This document shows, piece after piece, positions 10,711-22,150 of a stretch of DNA of 64,000 nucleotides. Below the pieces are notes generated by a model. That model saw only the letters and a program-made list of their open reading frames with translations. It did no database searches and was not told where the DNA came from. Each line of letters begins with the position of its first letter. Within the stretch, counting starts at the first letter, position 1. The DNA lies in the NCBI GenBank assembly GCA_022835595.1, contig BQUP01000006.1, positions 1,005,307 through 1,069,306 on the forward strand. Reading direction: 5' to 3'. The position numbers and the translations under genes are program-made. Source of the DNA: Cystobasidium ongulense (lineage: Eukaryota; Basidiomycota; Cystobasidiomycetes; Cystobasidiales; Cystobasidiaceae).

Positions 10711-13700
10711 ATGAACAGCTTCCATCCTGCATTGTCGTTTCATTCAATTGAAGCGGCCGTCAACGGTGTGGCCCGTCTAGCACGGACACAAGGTTTTAGG
10801 ATACATCAGAGGAAGAGCCCTCAGAAGAACAATTACGAGTTACAAGGGCTAGCTAGCTTCGGCTGTACGGCTCCAGGATGTGGGTGGTTTATCAATTTGA
10901 AGAGGCTTCCGATAGATGGACCGTCAACCTCGACCGCGCCGGCAGAACAGTGGTAAGTTTGGGCAGTCTTTCAATTGCTCTGCCACAAAAACCGAGGGTC
11001 AGCGAGCAGTTCGAGTCGTGGAATACTGATACATTTCGTCACGGTCACCAGGATCGTCTATACTCTGTACGACAGCCACAAGTCAACATGCAAGCCAGCC
11101 CGATCACGTCGGCGTCGACCAAGTATTTCTAGCATCTCTTCCTTGGAGACTGAGAATACAGAAGATGAACTACCACCAGAGCTCCTGAGACCATATGAAA
11201 GATCACCATCTCTTCCCATTCTCATGCACGCGCGAGGGTCTCGTCCCGAGAATACGGATGTGACAGCCCCTTCCCAAGTTCAAGCTTCGCACCCGACACC
11301 ACTAGCTGTCGTCAATGGGCATGCGGATCCTTCACAATCTGAAGCGCCAGATCCAGTCGCGCTGTCGAATTACATACAGGATCTTCTCGCTTCGCTGGAA
11401 GCACAAGCACCTCAGCCAGAAAACACGGCCACTTCGCTGGACCCAAGGACGTTCCTAACTACCTTAAATGATCCCCTGCCTATGCCTCCGGAGTTCACTT
11501 TTTCTTCTAACGACTTTCTGCGGTCTGCTTCTACATCTAGCGCTTCTTATCCTTTCAACACCCAACAACCGTTCTCGGAAGCTCTTTACACCGGACAAGC
11601 GCCGCAGCAAGATCTGTCAGGAAATCTGGCCTCGGATCTAGATACCTTGCCGGATCGACTACAACGCGCTGCGAGTATGCTACAGACTATCGATCCATCT
11701 CAGCTTCACTCACCAACCAAAACCAACGGGTATCATGAACCTGGTTCTTCTATGTCGGCCTTTTTCGACCACAAAGAGGACAAGCAAGAATCTCGACATA
11801 TTCCCAATAATCATTATCAGGAGTATGATGCGCCAGTCTCTGTAGACGACTGGTCAGATAGTAATGACAGTGGTGAACCAGATCTGAGTCAAAGCTTTCT
11901 GCAACACAGCTATGATGCTCCAGAAGAGGTGGACGCCTATAACGATGAAATTTGGCCACAACACGGCAACGAAGCCCATTACAATGGTGTCACACACGAT
12001 GAGGATGAGGATGAGGAGGAACAAGTTCAAGAGCGCGTTAATGGAGACATGTCGTCTTCTGACTCTGACATTCCGGCAGAAGTACTTCTCAACATCAACA
12101 CAAGTCGATCGAAAGGTTCGAACTCCCCTGACACAGGTACAAGCCAGCACAATTCAAGGACGGCTCAAAGCACATCCCACAATTTCGATTTAGATCCGTC
12201 GGATTATGCACCTTATGGTCCGGTGCAACCTTATGTGCATACAGCCGCGCCTGCGGTCTCTGCGCTTCCAAGATCAGCACATCCTCCCATTTTTCCTACT
12301 GAGAAAGCCACTCGAGATGAGGTATGCTGAACTGCTTTGGATGTGGAGTGGAGAACCTTCCTGATATGTCATTGTCGCTCCTTCCAGTCCGATGAACATT
12401 TCGACATCTACAAAATTTTCTACTCCTTCGAAGAAGCAGAAGCCGCTATACTAGCCAATGCCCAAAAGATTGGCTTGCCCCTAAAGATCAGATATCGGCC
12501 TAATGTGCTAGATTCCGGTCCGAATGCGCGGAGACAGGCTTGCTTGGAATGCTTACGTCTCTGCGGGTACCGTATTTACCTGAAAGATGACCACAGAAGT
12601 CAATGGTGAGCTAAATTAATCTTTAGCGTCTTGATACTCGCTGACTCGGTTCGACAGGCGTGTCATCAACATGGAAGGCGGCCACAAGCAGAGCTGCAGT
12701 CAAGGCAAAAGCAAGTCGAAGACACAAAGAGGGACGCATCCGTTTCGAAATTATCGGAACAAGGATAAAGATGTGAGTACTCAAATGTCAGAAGATTCAA
12801 AGATAGTTGAACTGACAGAACTCTCCAGTCCATGCAAGTTTCTGTACCTGTGTGGGAGCCCGCAGGAGGCAAGCGCAAACGTAGAGAAGCATCCACGTCG
12901 ACTGATCGCTCTTCATCTCCGAGTATTCTGGTGGTCACTCATTCCGATGCAGTCATGAAATCCGTCAAGACTGTCGGACCAGGCTTTACGCCACCCCGAG
13001 AGTACTGGTATCATTCACCATCACCAGAGCCAGTCAAAAAGACCAAAAGCAAGGGCAAGGGTAAAGGCAGAAGAAATGGGCGTTTGCCTGATAAACCCAT
13101 CGAGCTAAATGACAGCGCTGATCAAGAACACGATGCTCCATATCATGGCCCTGGGATTGAGGAAGAGTATTTGCCGCCGCCTCTCGGCAACAATTTTACG
13201 CATCCAGATTCCCGCCTTGCGAAGAACGACAGTCCTCAAGCTGATCAGTTCGCTCGCAAGAAATTGCCAACCACACAACAGCTGTTGCATGGCTCCTCGC
13301 GTCCTGGCATCCAGCCGCGTCACAAGATCCCGACAAAACCGTTAGGACGCTCACCTGCTAAAAATCGTGAACGTCGTGAACGGAGACAGGCGAACGGAAC
13401 TTCTTCCCGGGGCTTTCCTCGCACATCATCAGCTAACAACGAGAAATTCGGTTTCGGTATTCCTGATGAAAGGCGACCAGGCGAGAGTAGCGCAAATGAT
13501 GACGATGAAGACATGTTCTTCTCCTCTGGACGCTTTTCCAAACGGACGCTGAGCAATGGTCAGTCCTCACGGGCGCTAAGAAGCACGAGACGCTCGAACG
13601 GAACATCGCAAAAGATCGACGAGGTACAAACGAATGGCCGTCGCAGTAGAAGGGGTCAGAGTCCAGATCCAGATTTCATGTCTTGGATGCCTACGGCATC

Positions 13701-14343
13701 TACTACACTGAGGAATGGCGCACACACAGCACCCTCACGCGGTCGAGAACGGCCCAGACTCGAGCCGAGAAAGCGTCTGAATAAAAATATAGGCCTGAAG
13801 ATGTCGCTATCGCAAGCCGGCTTTTCGGACAGACAGTTACGCTTCTTACACAAAGGAGGATACTCGACCGTAAAGGATATTGCGCGAGAAGGTCTTGCGT
13901 GCAATGTAGCCGATTTCTCAACGTTCGAGTCATGGCTCGATGATCTTACTATACCACCGGAAGTCATGCACGACGCGCAATTGACAAGACAAACTATCAG
14001 AGCTCGAGTGAAAGCCATTGCAGAAGAGGTCAGAGTCCGGTCGACAATCGTCTGGGAAGCTGCTGGGATGATGGAGGAAGGATCAGACGTTGGAGAAGAA
14101 GGTGGTGCCGATGAAGGTCATAACACAGCAGCTCCACATGAGGACAGTTTCAAACCATACGAAAAGGACATCACATTGCATACGGAAGACGAAGAGGTGC
14201 GCCAATCTAAGCGACTACGGCATGCTCAAACCCAGCAAGTGCCAGAACAGCAGAATCATGGTAGTCATGGCTATCATAATCGTGATTACCGAAGTGGCTC
14301 ATCAAGTTCTTCTGGCATAGAGTTCTTAGGCCAGAAGGGGTAG
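10711..14343 (+). CDS. Tandem FAR1/WRKY-GCM1-like zinc-module protein
   Basis: Large unassigned protein of 1,119 residues in five exons: 10711-10952, 11052-12321, 12388-12605, 12658-12772 and 12829-14343. It has two similar zinc modules. Module 1 (residues about 8-95) has C52 and C57 (CX4C), then W81 and H90-X3-C94. Module 2 is encoded around 12388-12710, with Cys in ECLRLCGYRIYLK, then W and HKQSC. Both carry CGxxIxLK after the second Cys and an aligned QW. This is the C2HC pattern of the FAR1/WRKY-GCM1 superfamily, found in Mutator-type transposases and in regulators derived from them. No transposase core is visible. The middle is disordered and acidic. The C-terminal part is basic, with a compact region near 13790-14040 starting NIGLKMSLSQAGFSDRQL. 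A DNA-binding regulator is the best inference. Confidence 0.8.
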
Positions 14344-14433
14344 AGAGGACTTTAATCCCAAAGGGGAGCGCCAGTCCATTTGCATGTGCTAAGGTTGGAG
14401 CATCACATATGAAAACTATGGCTGGGTATTGCA

Positions 14434-15047
14434 CTATAAACTCCATTGCACTATAGACTCGATTGTTGTAATCAATAGTCCTGTCACCAACAGCCAGGCA
14501 AAGCGACCTGCGATATCAGTCAGCAAGCAAACCTCAATACACAACGGAACGGCAGTGGCTGCAGCCAAGTATTTGTATCTGCTCATTGCGCAAGAGATGC
14601 GAAGAGCTCGTACTGACAGCCGAATACCGTGCCTCATTTGCCAGTGTGAGTCGTAAGCATTGATGCACGTGCCGACTTGCGCGTGAACGCCCATGTCGTC
14701 AATCAGAAAGGTTACCTCCTTCACTTCCAGATTGCCTATGGCGACCAGCCGGATCGCCTGTCCATCCTGCCTGTGCGGCTTTGTGTGGGCCGTACGTCTT
14801 GTCGGTGGCCGTGCCTGGACGCGCGCACAAATCCAGAGCTTGCAAGGCTGGGTACGCGCGGTGAGAGCAAGAGTCGCGCTCGCGTTGTATGTTCGTCTGT
14901 GCTGTTGATGTACGACTGTCCGTCACAGACGCGCAATGGCAGAAGAACTTGGGGAAAGTCAGTCCCCTTGAACTGCCCGAACTGAAGTGGACGAAACGAG
15001 TCCAACGAGAGCCCATGCATTTCGCTCGAAGCTGCAAGCGAATCCAT
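14434..15047 (-). CDS. Weak candidate gene, possible OB-fold segment
   Basis: A minus-strand frame from ATG 15047 reads MDSLAASSEMHGLSLDSFRP and then FGQFKGTDFPQVLLPLR. A possible GT-AG intron of about 98 bases (near 14775-14872) would join it to AIRLVAIGNLEVKEVTFL followed by IDDMGVHAQVGTC. The combination of a Val/Leu strand with IDDxG recalls OB-fold proteins such as Stn1, but the match is short. The 3' structure down to a stop near 14434 is not resolved. No family is claimed. The gene would lie convergent to the FAR1-like gene and divergent from the cyclin, which fits the local spacing. It may equally be non-coding. Confidence 0.25.
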
Positions 15048-16223
15048 TGAGCGGGTCTCCCGTCTCTACTCTCAAACCCATTCAGCTGCTGTCTGGACTG
15101 GCAGTGCTCTTGCTCTTGCTGCTGCTGCTGCTGCTTGGTTGCTTGCCTTGCTCCTCCACCTTCATTTCCTGGACTGTCACGGTATACACCGCGTCATTCA
15201 CTTTTATCAAATCCTCCTTCAGCCACAGCTGCAGCAAAGCCACCAGCGTCCAAGACCTCTTCGTGAAGACTTGCGGACGTCTAGACCTGCAGCACCTTTG
15301 GCATTGGCCTCCTTCGACCGTTTCCACGTTCCTGCCAAAAGGCTTCCGTGATTTGTGAGTGTCTGTCCTGGGCTTGCATCCATCTTCTAGTCCTGCTCTT
15401 TCCCCTTGACCGTCAATCAAACAGCAAGATCGTCACCAATGCACCTCAGTAAGACCAGATATCCGCACTTTGCTTGCTCAAGGCTTGCATGCTTGCGTCT
15501 ATCGAGTGTTTGACTCCACCTCAGGACTTCTCGATCACGTGCGCGATGGTGTTCAAGCACGGCTGCACAAGGCAAGCATCGAGCGGTTGATTCGAAGGCG
15601 GGTAGGGTCCATCTGTAGGATCTATGCGCAAACGCCAGGCGTGCTCAGGAATATAGCAAGGCCTGCTGGAGCTTGATCACGGCCTGTCAACACGAGACGC
15701 GAAGGATAAGAATGTCTAGGCTTCCTTACGTTCAGGTCCGTTAGGAAGCATCGTCGTGCTCGACTGAGCAACTAGAATTGTGGTTGTATGGTGCAAGGCA
15801 CCTGCCAGTTTCTAGATATCTCCACCTGCTGCTCATGCTCCAAAAAGACCATGTCCGCACGCGACGCCACCAATATGAGGCATGGAAAAGAGAAGAGCGC
15901 TTCAAAGAAACCGTAAAAATGCGCGTTCGACCATCACAATCCAGGAACACCAGTCTATCACAGCCAATCAGGCATGTTCCTCGAGCAGCTGTCACGCTTC
16001 CTGCATAGCCAGAATCCAGCATGATAGTGCCATAATTACATTCCAGCCGTCCTTCCGGCCACTTTACACGCCCAAGCTGCCCACATCCTGCGACCGCCCA
16101 AGAATGTCGCGCCGCAATTCCCGCCCGCATCAGGTAAACACGGGCATCAAAACACAGGGCAACACGGTGCAACAATTCCTCACGCTGTTCTCATGCCTTG
16201 AAACCAGTTTAATCCTCTTCATG
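15048..16223. other. Upstream region of the G1 cyclin
   Basis: About 1.2 kb without a supported gene. The plus strand contains several ATGs and short frames with no convincing protein. The region is pyrimidine-rich in places. Likely holds distal promoter sequence for the cyclin and the promoter of any gene at 14.4-15.0 kb. Confidence 0.4.
15118..15135 (+). repeat. Short (GCT)n microsatellite
   Basis: Six GCT/CTG units flanked by CTT-rich imperfect copies in non-coding DNA. It looks like a simple-sequence tract without further structure. Confidence 0.7.
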
Positions 16224-17330
16224 CCACTACTCGCTACTTCGCGCTCCTCGTCATTTATTACCTTCGACTTGATAATATATACCCTATCACACTCCATCTT
16301 TACGCCCTCCACTGTCATTCCTGCCCGCCTCAAATACCGTTTACACGTGCACGCATTTCGCCCTCGCAGCCACCAGCATACCTACCTCTGGAGAAGCGTG
16401 ACTGCCCTCCCTCTACCAGCATAGCACAGCGCCCCAACGCACGAAACTACGCATCATCATTGGGCGCCCGGTGTCCTTGAACAAATCATAGCATATATCC
16501 ATTTAGATTACGTATTACCCTTCGGAACGCTCATCTCGCGTTTTTTGCCCTTCAAGCCAAAAGAGACCGCCACCAAAATACCATTCCCCTCCCTGCGCGC
16601 CGCCATCAATACCACCTCACACTCCGACTCGTCGCCTCTAGCATATCACAAATTGCACTCCAGTCCTTCGATCCAATCCTTCAGCTTCAAAGCCTCCCTA
16701 GTGGAAAGAACCCTCGTTGCTGACTTGTGTTTACTTTCCTCTCCTTCTTTCTCTCTCGTCCATACAAACACTCGTCAATCTTCCTTCGACATAAAACTTC
16801 ATTCTCGACACTCTTGTCACTGCCGTCGACGCTTCGACACGTTCACTCTCGTAACTTTCCAACTACGAAATACCACGCTACCGTCAATCTTCCGTATAAT
16901 ACGAACCTGCTCGGTGAACCGACCCCACACTCCTTTCAAACGATTTTACGACCTGCCTCGAACTACGTAACGATTCAGACCACCTTCAGACTCTCTTATA
17001 AGCCGTATCGAACCTGAGAACAAATAAAGCATCGTCCAAGAAACGTCTTCAGCAACACCAGCCAACACGATTACCGCGACAATTCGGTAACATCACCCAA
17101 AAAACAAGCTGAGCAAGATCTCGGCACCACACTCTTTTAAAACCACCTTCCGTAGCTTCTTAGCAATCACATCGCGACGTTGAATCGTTTCTTGCTTCCA
17201 CCATAGCACCATAGCCGTATCCTTCGGCTTTCAATATATCAACGGCAACCAACTTCGACATATCCAGCCAGTTGCTGAGGCACATTACCACGAGCTTTAC
17301 ATATAAATACCACGCTTCGAGCTAGCCAAG
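16224..17330 (+). promoter_or_regulatory. ATG-free 1.1 kb stretch before the G1 cyclin (putative long 5' leader)
   Basis: No ATG occurs in any frame of the plus strand from 16224 to the cyclin start at 17331, a run of 1,107 bases. By hand count the same stretch has 25 CAT trinucleotides (ATG on the other strand) and 29 TG dinucleotides, none preceded by A. The composition is C/T- and A-rich on the sense strand, as in many fungal leaders. Loss of upstream start codons on one strand only is expected of a transcribed 5' leader that must be scanned, not of a promoter. One CACGAAA element, the core of the yeast SBF site, lies at 16440-16446. Where transcription starts is not visible, and an intron in the leader cannot be excluded. 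Confidence 0.6.
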
Positions 17331-19186
17331 ATGCAAGTTATTCCTACAGCTTCAACATCCACTGCTTTCATAGTCCCTTCAAACAAACACGTCGGCTCTT
17401 CTGCCACTTCTCGACGCTCATCCAGATCACCTTCTAGCGCAAGCTCGACTTCAACCCATTCTTTGACCCATCTAAAGCCCTCTCCGAGCCCCCTCCGTCG
17501 CCTTGCTGCTGAACAGCAGGCGTCTACATCCTTCCCCTCGTCTTCTTCTTATTCTTCTCTGCATTCAAAAGCTCTGCCTCCGCATCCTGTAGCACATTCT
17601 TCCGCCACAACCGCTCAAGCTCTAGCTCATGTCGCGGTGCCGCAGTCAGCCAAATTGCAAAGGCAGAAGCAGGCAGCATTAGATAGTCAAATGAAGGCTT
17701 TGTACGAAGCTGAATACCGCGAAGAGGTGCTTGAGTACATGTATGAGATGGAGGTGAGTTACCTTCTTCTTCAGGAACAACATAAATAAACATTCTTCGA
17801 GACGCGCTTTTTGCTGGCAAAGCGCGTTGTTGAAGGTCACGTGATCTATTTTTGCTGACCGCGTTTACTTTCCTCTTTTACAGTCAAGCACAATGGCAAA
17901 CGTCGAGCTCATCGATATGCAACCAGAACTTGCGTGGTACATGCGACCATATCTCGTAGACTTTCTTATTGAGATCCACTCGCAATACAGACTTCGACCT
18001 GAAACCCTCTTCCTCGCGATTAATATCGTTGATCGATATGTTTCAAAGCGTATCGTCTACAAAAAGCACTATCAGCTCGTAGGATGTGCAGCTTTATGGA
18101 TAGCGAGCAAGTTTGAAGATGCAAAAGATCGGGTGCCAACCGTTGAGGACCTGTGTGCCGTCTGCTGCTCCGCTTATGATCAGAGCGCTTTCATTCAGGT
18201 GAGTTCAAGCGATTTAATAGCCACTACCCGTCAAGCTAATTTGCAATACTCACCTCTACAGATGGAAGGTCATGTCTTATCGACCATTGGATGGCTACTA
18301 GGTCACCCAACAGCCGAAGCGTGGCTTCGTGTAGCCTGTTGTCAAGCTGCCGATCAACCCATGGAGGATACGCGCACGCAACATGTCGCCCGGTTCATCA
18401 TGGAAATTACCCTCTTTCACCGCGCTTTCGTGCCTATCAAGCCTTCCGACATCGCTCAAGCATGTTTATTACTAGCTCGCTTCATATGTTCTCCCGATTC
18501 TCAATCTTTGCAGAAGGTAAGGCCAGCGCAGTCTCTATCTCAGAGTCTCGGCCTCAGGCTGACCATTCCATTCCTACGATCTCCGCAGGGCACCGAACGC
18601 ACTGAAGCCGTAAAGATTGCACAATTGCTAGATGTTCACCTCGCAGAGCACCTGGAGCAGGTTTCCGCCACAGTCGTCAAGAAATGTAAGCGTCTGTTCG
18701 CGAAGCGAGCTGTTACGTGAATTGACCAATTTTCAATCCATAACAGACTCTCCCTCCTTCTACTCACGCTCTTCCGTCTTCGTTCGAGAGTGGTACTTGT
18801 CTGGCAGGAGGTTTGCTTTTGGCCCATTGCCATCTCCTACGCGCCGCTCAGCAGTTCACACTGCGGATGTCGACATGTCCCCATCATCCTCTTCTTCGAC
18901 ATATGGTGGACGTGACTCTGACTACGACGAGCGCGATGACGAAGAAGATTATTCTACCGGCCTGTCGAGCGAACCTCTAACTCCGACCACTTCTGTATGT
19001 TCCTCTGCTTGCTCTTCGGACCCATTCGAAGGGCCAACTATGCACGCACAATCGATGCATCGACCTATGCACAGTAAAACTCTATCAAATTCTACCCTTT
19101 GCGTACCTGTGCCGGGGAGAGTGACGATTACGCATAAAGAAGCAATACATGCTGCTCAGCAGGCGGAAGAGATGCAGTGGCAATGA
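17331..19186 (+). CDS. CLN1: G1/S cyclin (Cln/Puc1 type)
   Basis: Cyclin that activates the cell-cycle Cdk at Start. Five exons (17331-17753, 17884-18198, 18262-18516, 18589-18685, 18747-19186) give 509 codons. The Ser-rich N-terminus leads into the cyclin box: MRPYLVDFLIEIHSQYRLRP, LFLAINIVDRYVSKR, LVGCAALWIASKFEDAKDRV, then a C-terminal cyclin fold with GHVLSTIGWLLGHPTAEAWL. The MRxxLVDxL, FLAxNxVDRY and ASKFED motifs are those of Cln/B-type cyclins. The C-terminal third is Ser/Asp-rich and unstructured, as expected for a PEST-like unstable G1 cyclin. The start ATG is the first on the plus strand for 1.1 kb. A CACGTG occurs inside intron 1 near 17839. Confidence 0.9.
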
Positions 19187-19588
19187 GTCTCGAATGGGAC
19201 AAAATTAGCATGACAAGTGCTTTCGATCCTTGAGGATATGACTCTCGCATGTGATACCACTAGTTTGAATACATTCTTTACATCGCATTCGTCTTTTTAT
19301 ACAATCTTTATGTTCGAGAAATGTGCAAAATAAGCAAATTGAATACAAAGTGAAGTTAGTCCAATGTCTTTGGCCGTACCATGACGGAGACGCTACGTCT
19401 TGCCAGACTACTAAATTGGTATTTGCGAATCTGGCCTCATTGCTCTGGCCCGTTCAACAGCTAACGGCACTGTAGCAGTTGGAGGATGATCGAGACTTGG
19501 GAGACACATCACGAATGTCAATGGACGCAAAGGATCTTGCTTCAGCCAACTATCGGCGAGGTCTCGCGACTGACTTGCGAGGCTGCCA
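19187..19588. other. Intergenic, cyclin 3' end and GW-protein promoter
   Basis: About 400 bases between two plus-strand genes. The first part is AT-rich, as expected for a 3' UTR. No separate gene is supported. Confidence 0.45.
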
Positions 19589-21720
19589 ATGCAAGCTGAT
19601 GGGTCAGCACCTGCCTCCAGCAAGCATGCTCGCGGCCGACTGCCTTTCCACCTGTCGTCTCTTGACTTCCATGTTTCGCCCGACAAGCTGCAGCTGTTGA
19701 CCTCGGAACAGCTAGGTAAACACAACTATCCAGCACATACAGTAGCGAACCGCTGATAACGCATCTCTTGGTCTCTTCAGCCCTCGTGCAGTTTCATCCA
19801 GACACTACAGAAGCTCTCAAGGCCAAGGTACGTTCGAATACCAAACGACCCGCCCACAGAACTGATCTTCGATGACTTTATCTGCTTATATAGGCGGAGA
19901 TCCTCTTCTTTAGGAGACGCGAAAAAGACCAGCATCTCTTGGAAACACTGGCTGACATCGAAACCTCTGAATGGTCCCCAACTGAAGGACCGAATGGCTC
20001 GCATGTGTCCGCCACTCAAGAAGATGCGTCAAGTGTGAAGTCTGTGCCGTCTGGTCCTTGTACAGACAGCGCTGAGCCTTCAAGCATTTCAGTAGTACCA
20101 GAGTCATCCTATCAACGTACTGAGCTCGTGCGAGATGATACAGAAAGTTTACTGGCCAGCGTGAGGCCCCCACAGCCTGCTGAACGTGAAGTAGAAGATG
20201 GTGAAGTCACAGATCCAGCAAAGACACCCACCCCGGAGTGTATGATTGTCAAGGATGAGTTTCAAGATGATGATCTTATTATGCTGGATGGCTATGGCGC
20301 AGCGAGGAGCTCACGCCAGCTCTCAAGCAAAGCGGGCGGATCCAGGCGTACAAGCATTCCTTTGGCGCTGAATATGGGTTCCACGTACTCGGGCAAAAGG
20401 GGAAGCAAGGGTACAGCGAGTGAAAGTGTTGAACCCCCCGCATCAACTAGCACATCAAGGGCCTGTCCATATCATAGATCATCCGCCAGCCAGAAGGATC
20501 TAGAGGAGGATGGGACAGCTTCTCGGAAAGGGAGATCTAGCAAAGGCAGACCAGAAAGAGCATCCTCCGCTAGAAACGGGAAGTTCTCGGGCAGGAAGCG
20601 ACGTAGAGAATCGCCTCATAAATCTGAAAAGGGCAGTCCCTCCCGGCGACCCACGGCCTCCCGTTCTAGCAAAAGAAAGAAACGAAGGCGGAGAAGTTAT
20701 ACCAGCTCGTCCGAGTCATCTTGCTCATCTTCGTCAAGCTCGTACTCAGGCGAATCATCTTCTTCCGATTGCTCTGGCTCTTCCTCTTCGTATACAAGCT
20801 CAAGATCTCGCTCCGCCTCTCCTGACCGGCGGCGACGGCGGCGGCATCGTCCAAGCCACCGACCACAGCCTATGCTTCAACCGCAACCGTATTCAGCGGT
20901 TCCGGTACCTATGCAAATGCAAATACCGTTAGCTGTAATTCCGACTCAGTCAGAGGAGGAGCTCTCGCGGCAGCAGCTCTCGCACATGTATCGGAACATG
21001 CCCAGCAATCCAGCCGAGCTCGGTCTGCGTGCTACAACTTCATATACTGCGTCGCCTCCGCGTCCGGCGCAGAACAACGTTGCGTTCCCGGGTCAATTTG
21101 ATAGAGGACCTACCTCACATCCCAATCATCTTATGAACAGACGAGGTTCGATAGGAAACATGCATCCTGCGCGAGTCCAGGCTATGGGTGGTGGACCAGC
21201 CCCCAACATGTATGACCCTTCGCCGCCATACAACGGACTGGAGAACCGCAGAGATGGACGACCAGGCAGTCATACGTTACCCATAAGACCGAACGCAACT
21301 GGCTGGCCAGACCCACCTGCGCCTGCTCCGCGAAGGAATGCCGGCTGGCCTGACGATAGACCGAATCGACCTCGCCAGGATAGACCACCTCCGGCACGAA
21401 ACAATTGGGGAGGTTCAGACCATCGGACCACATCTAGTGGAGATGGATGGGGAGATTCGATAGCGAAAGCAACAGGTTCGACTAGAGCACATTCCCCTCC
21501 GAAAGCTGCAGATTCGGCATGGGGAGATACGACCAACAGCAATTCCGACCCATGGGGCGAGAGTTCTACCTCTGCAAACACCAAAGGTGCTGCGATGGAA
21601 GTAAACGATCCTTGGGGTTCACCTCCGGCTGCTGCTGCGAAGAAAGCGCCTCTGAAGACAGGCGGGTCTGCATGGGGAGACAACACATCTACGAACCAGG
21701 GAAGTAGTGCTTGGGACTAG
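19589..21720 (+). CDS. Ser/Arg-rich protein with WG/GW-repeat tail (candidate Argonaute-hook protein)
   Basis: Unassigned protein of 666 residues in three exons: 19589-19715, 19781-19827 and 19894-21720. The N-terminus has a compact helical segment, SPDKLQLLTSEQLALVQFHP followed by EALKAKAEILFFRRREKDQH. The middle is basic and Ser-rich (KRKKRRRRS, then long serine runs near 20705-20820), then Pro/Gln-rich. The last 140 residues contain at least eight Trp-Gly or Gly-Trp pairs (GWPD twice, NNWGG, DGWGD, SAWGD, DPWGE, DPWGS, SAWGD) and end SSAWD. Such WG/GW arrays in disordered, acidic contexts are the known Argonaute-binding hook; a GW-repeat Ago1 partner (Gwo1) is known from Cryptococcus. Whether this is its orthologue cannot be judged here. 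Proteins with such tails also bind other partners. Confidence 0.75.
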
Positions 21721-22150
21721 TCAATCGACTGCACTCCTGCGCATACTTCCTAGCATTCTGTTCCCACCTAGTCTCGTAGCTATCTTTGTAGCAAGCCTTT
21801 GATGTATTGTCGTTGTCGTTGTCAATCACCCTTCCCTACTAGTATTAGATCCTGGCCTCAAGTATCAGTCAGTATACCTGATGGCAGTGGCGGCCTCGCT
21901 CATAAACTTGTAGAAGCGCAGCGACGAGAAGTGATGGAGCATACTATCCATGATCATCATATGTACTCTGCGAGATTACCTCTGCTTCGTTGCAATCGTA
22001 AGCTCACACTTTGGTTCTCTACTTTGACTTTGGTAGCTTTGACTCCTGTTAATTGACAGTCTACTGCGCAGGCGATGGAGGTGTTCTGGCACCCACCTTG
22101 AACCTGCTCCTACTCTGCATCGACATCCTGCACCCACCTGTACCGCAGCC
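21721..22150. other. Intergenic, GW protein / LIM protein
   Basis: 430 bases between two plus-strand genes, with no supported gene. It holds the 3' end of the upstream gene and the promoter of the LIM gene. Confidence 0.45.

Noticed and set aside
10711-14343. Intact Mutator-type transposon
   Set aside because: The FAR1-like modules are present, but there is no DDE transposase core and no terminal inverted repeats or target duplications were seen.
16545-17017. Open frames of 96-141 codons in the cyclin leader
   Set aside because: They start only at non-ATG codons, lack any recognisable motif and run through the ATG-depleted stretch.
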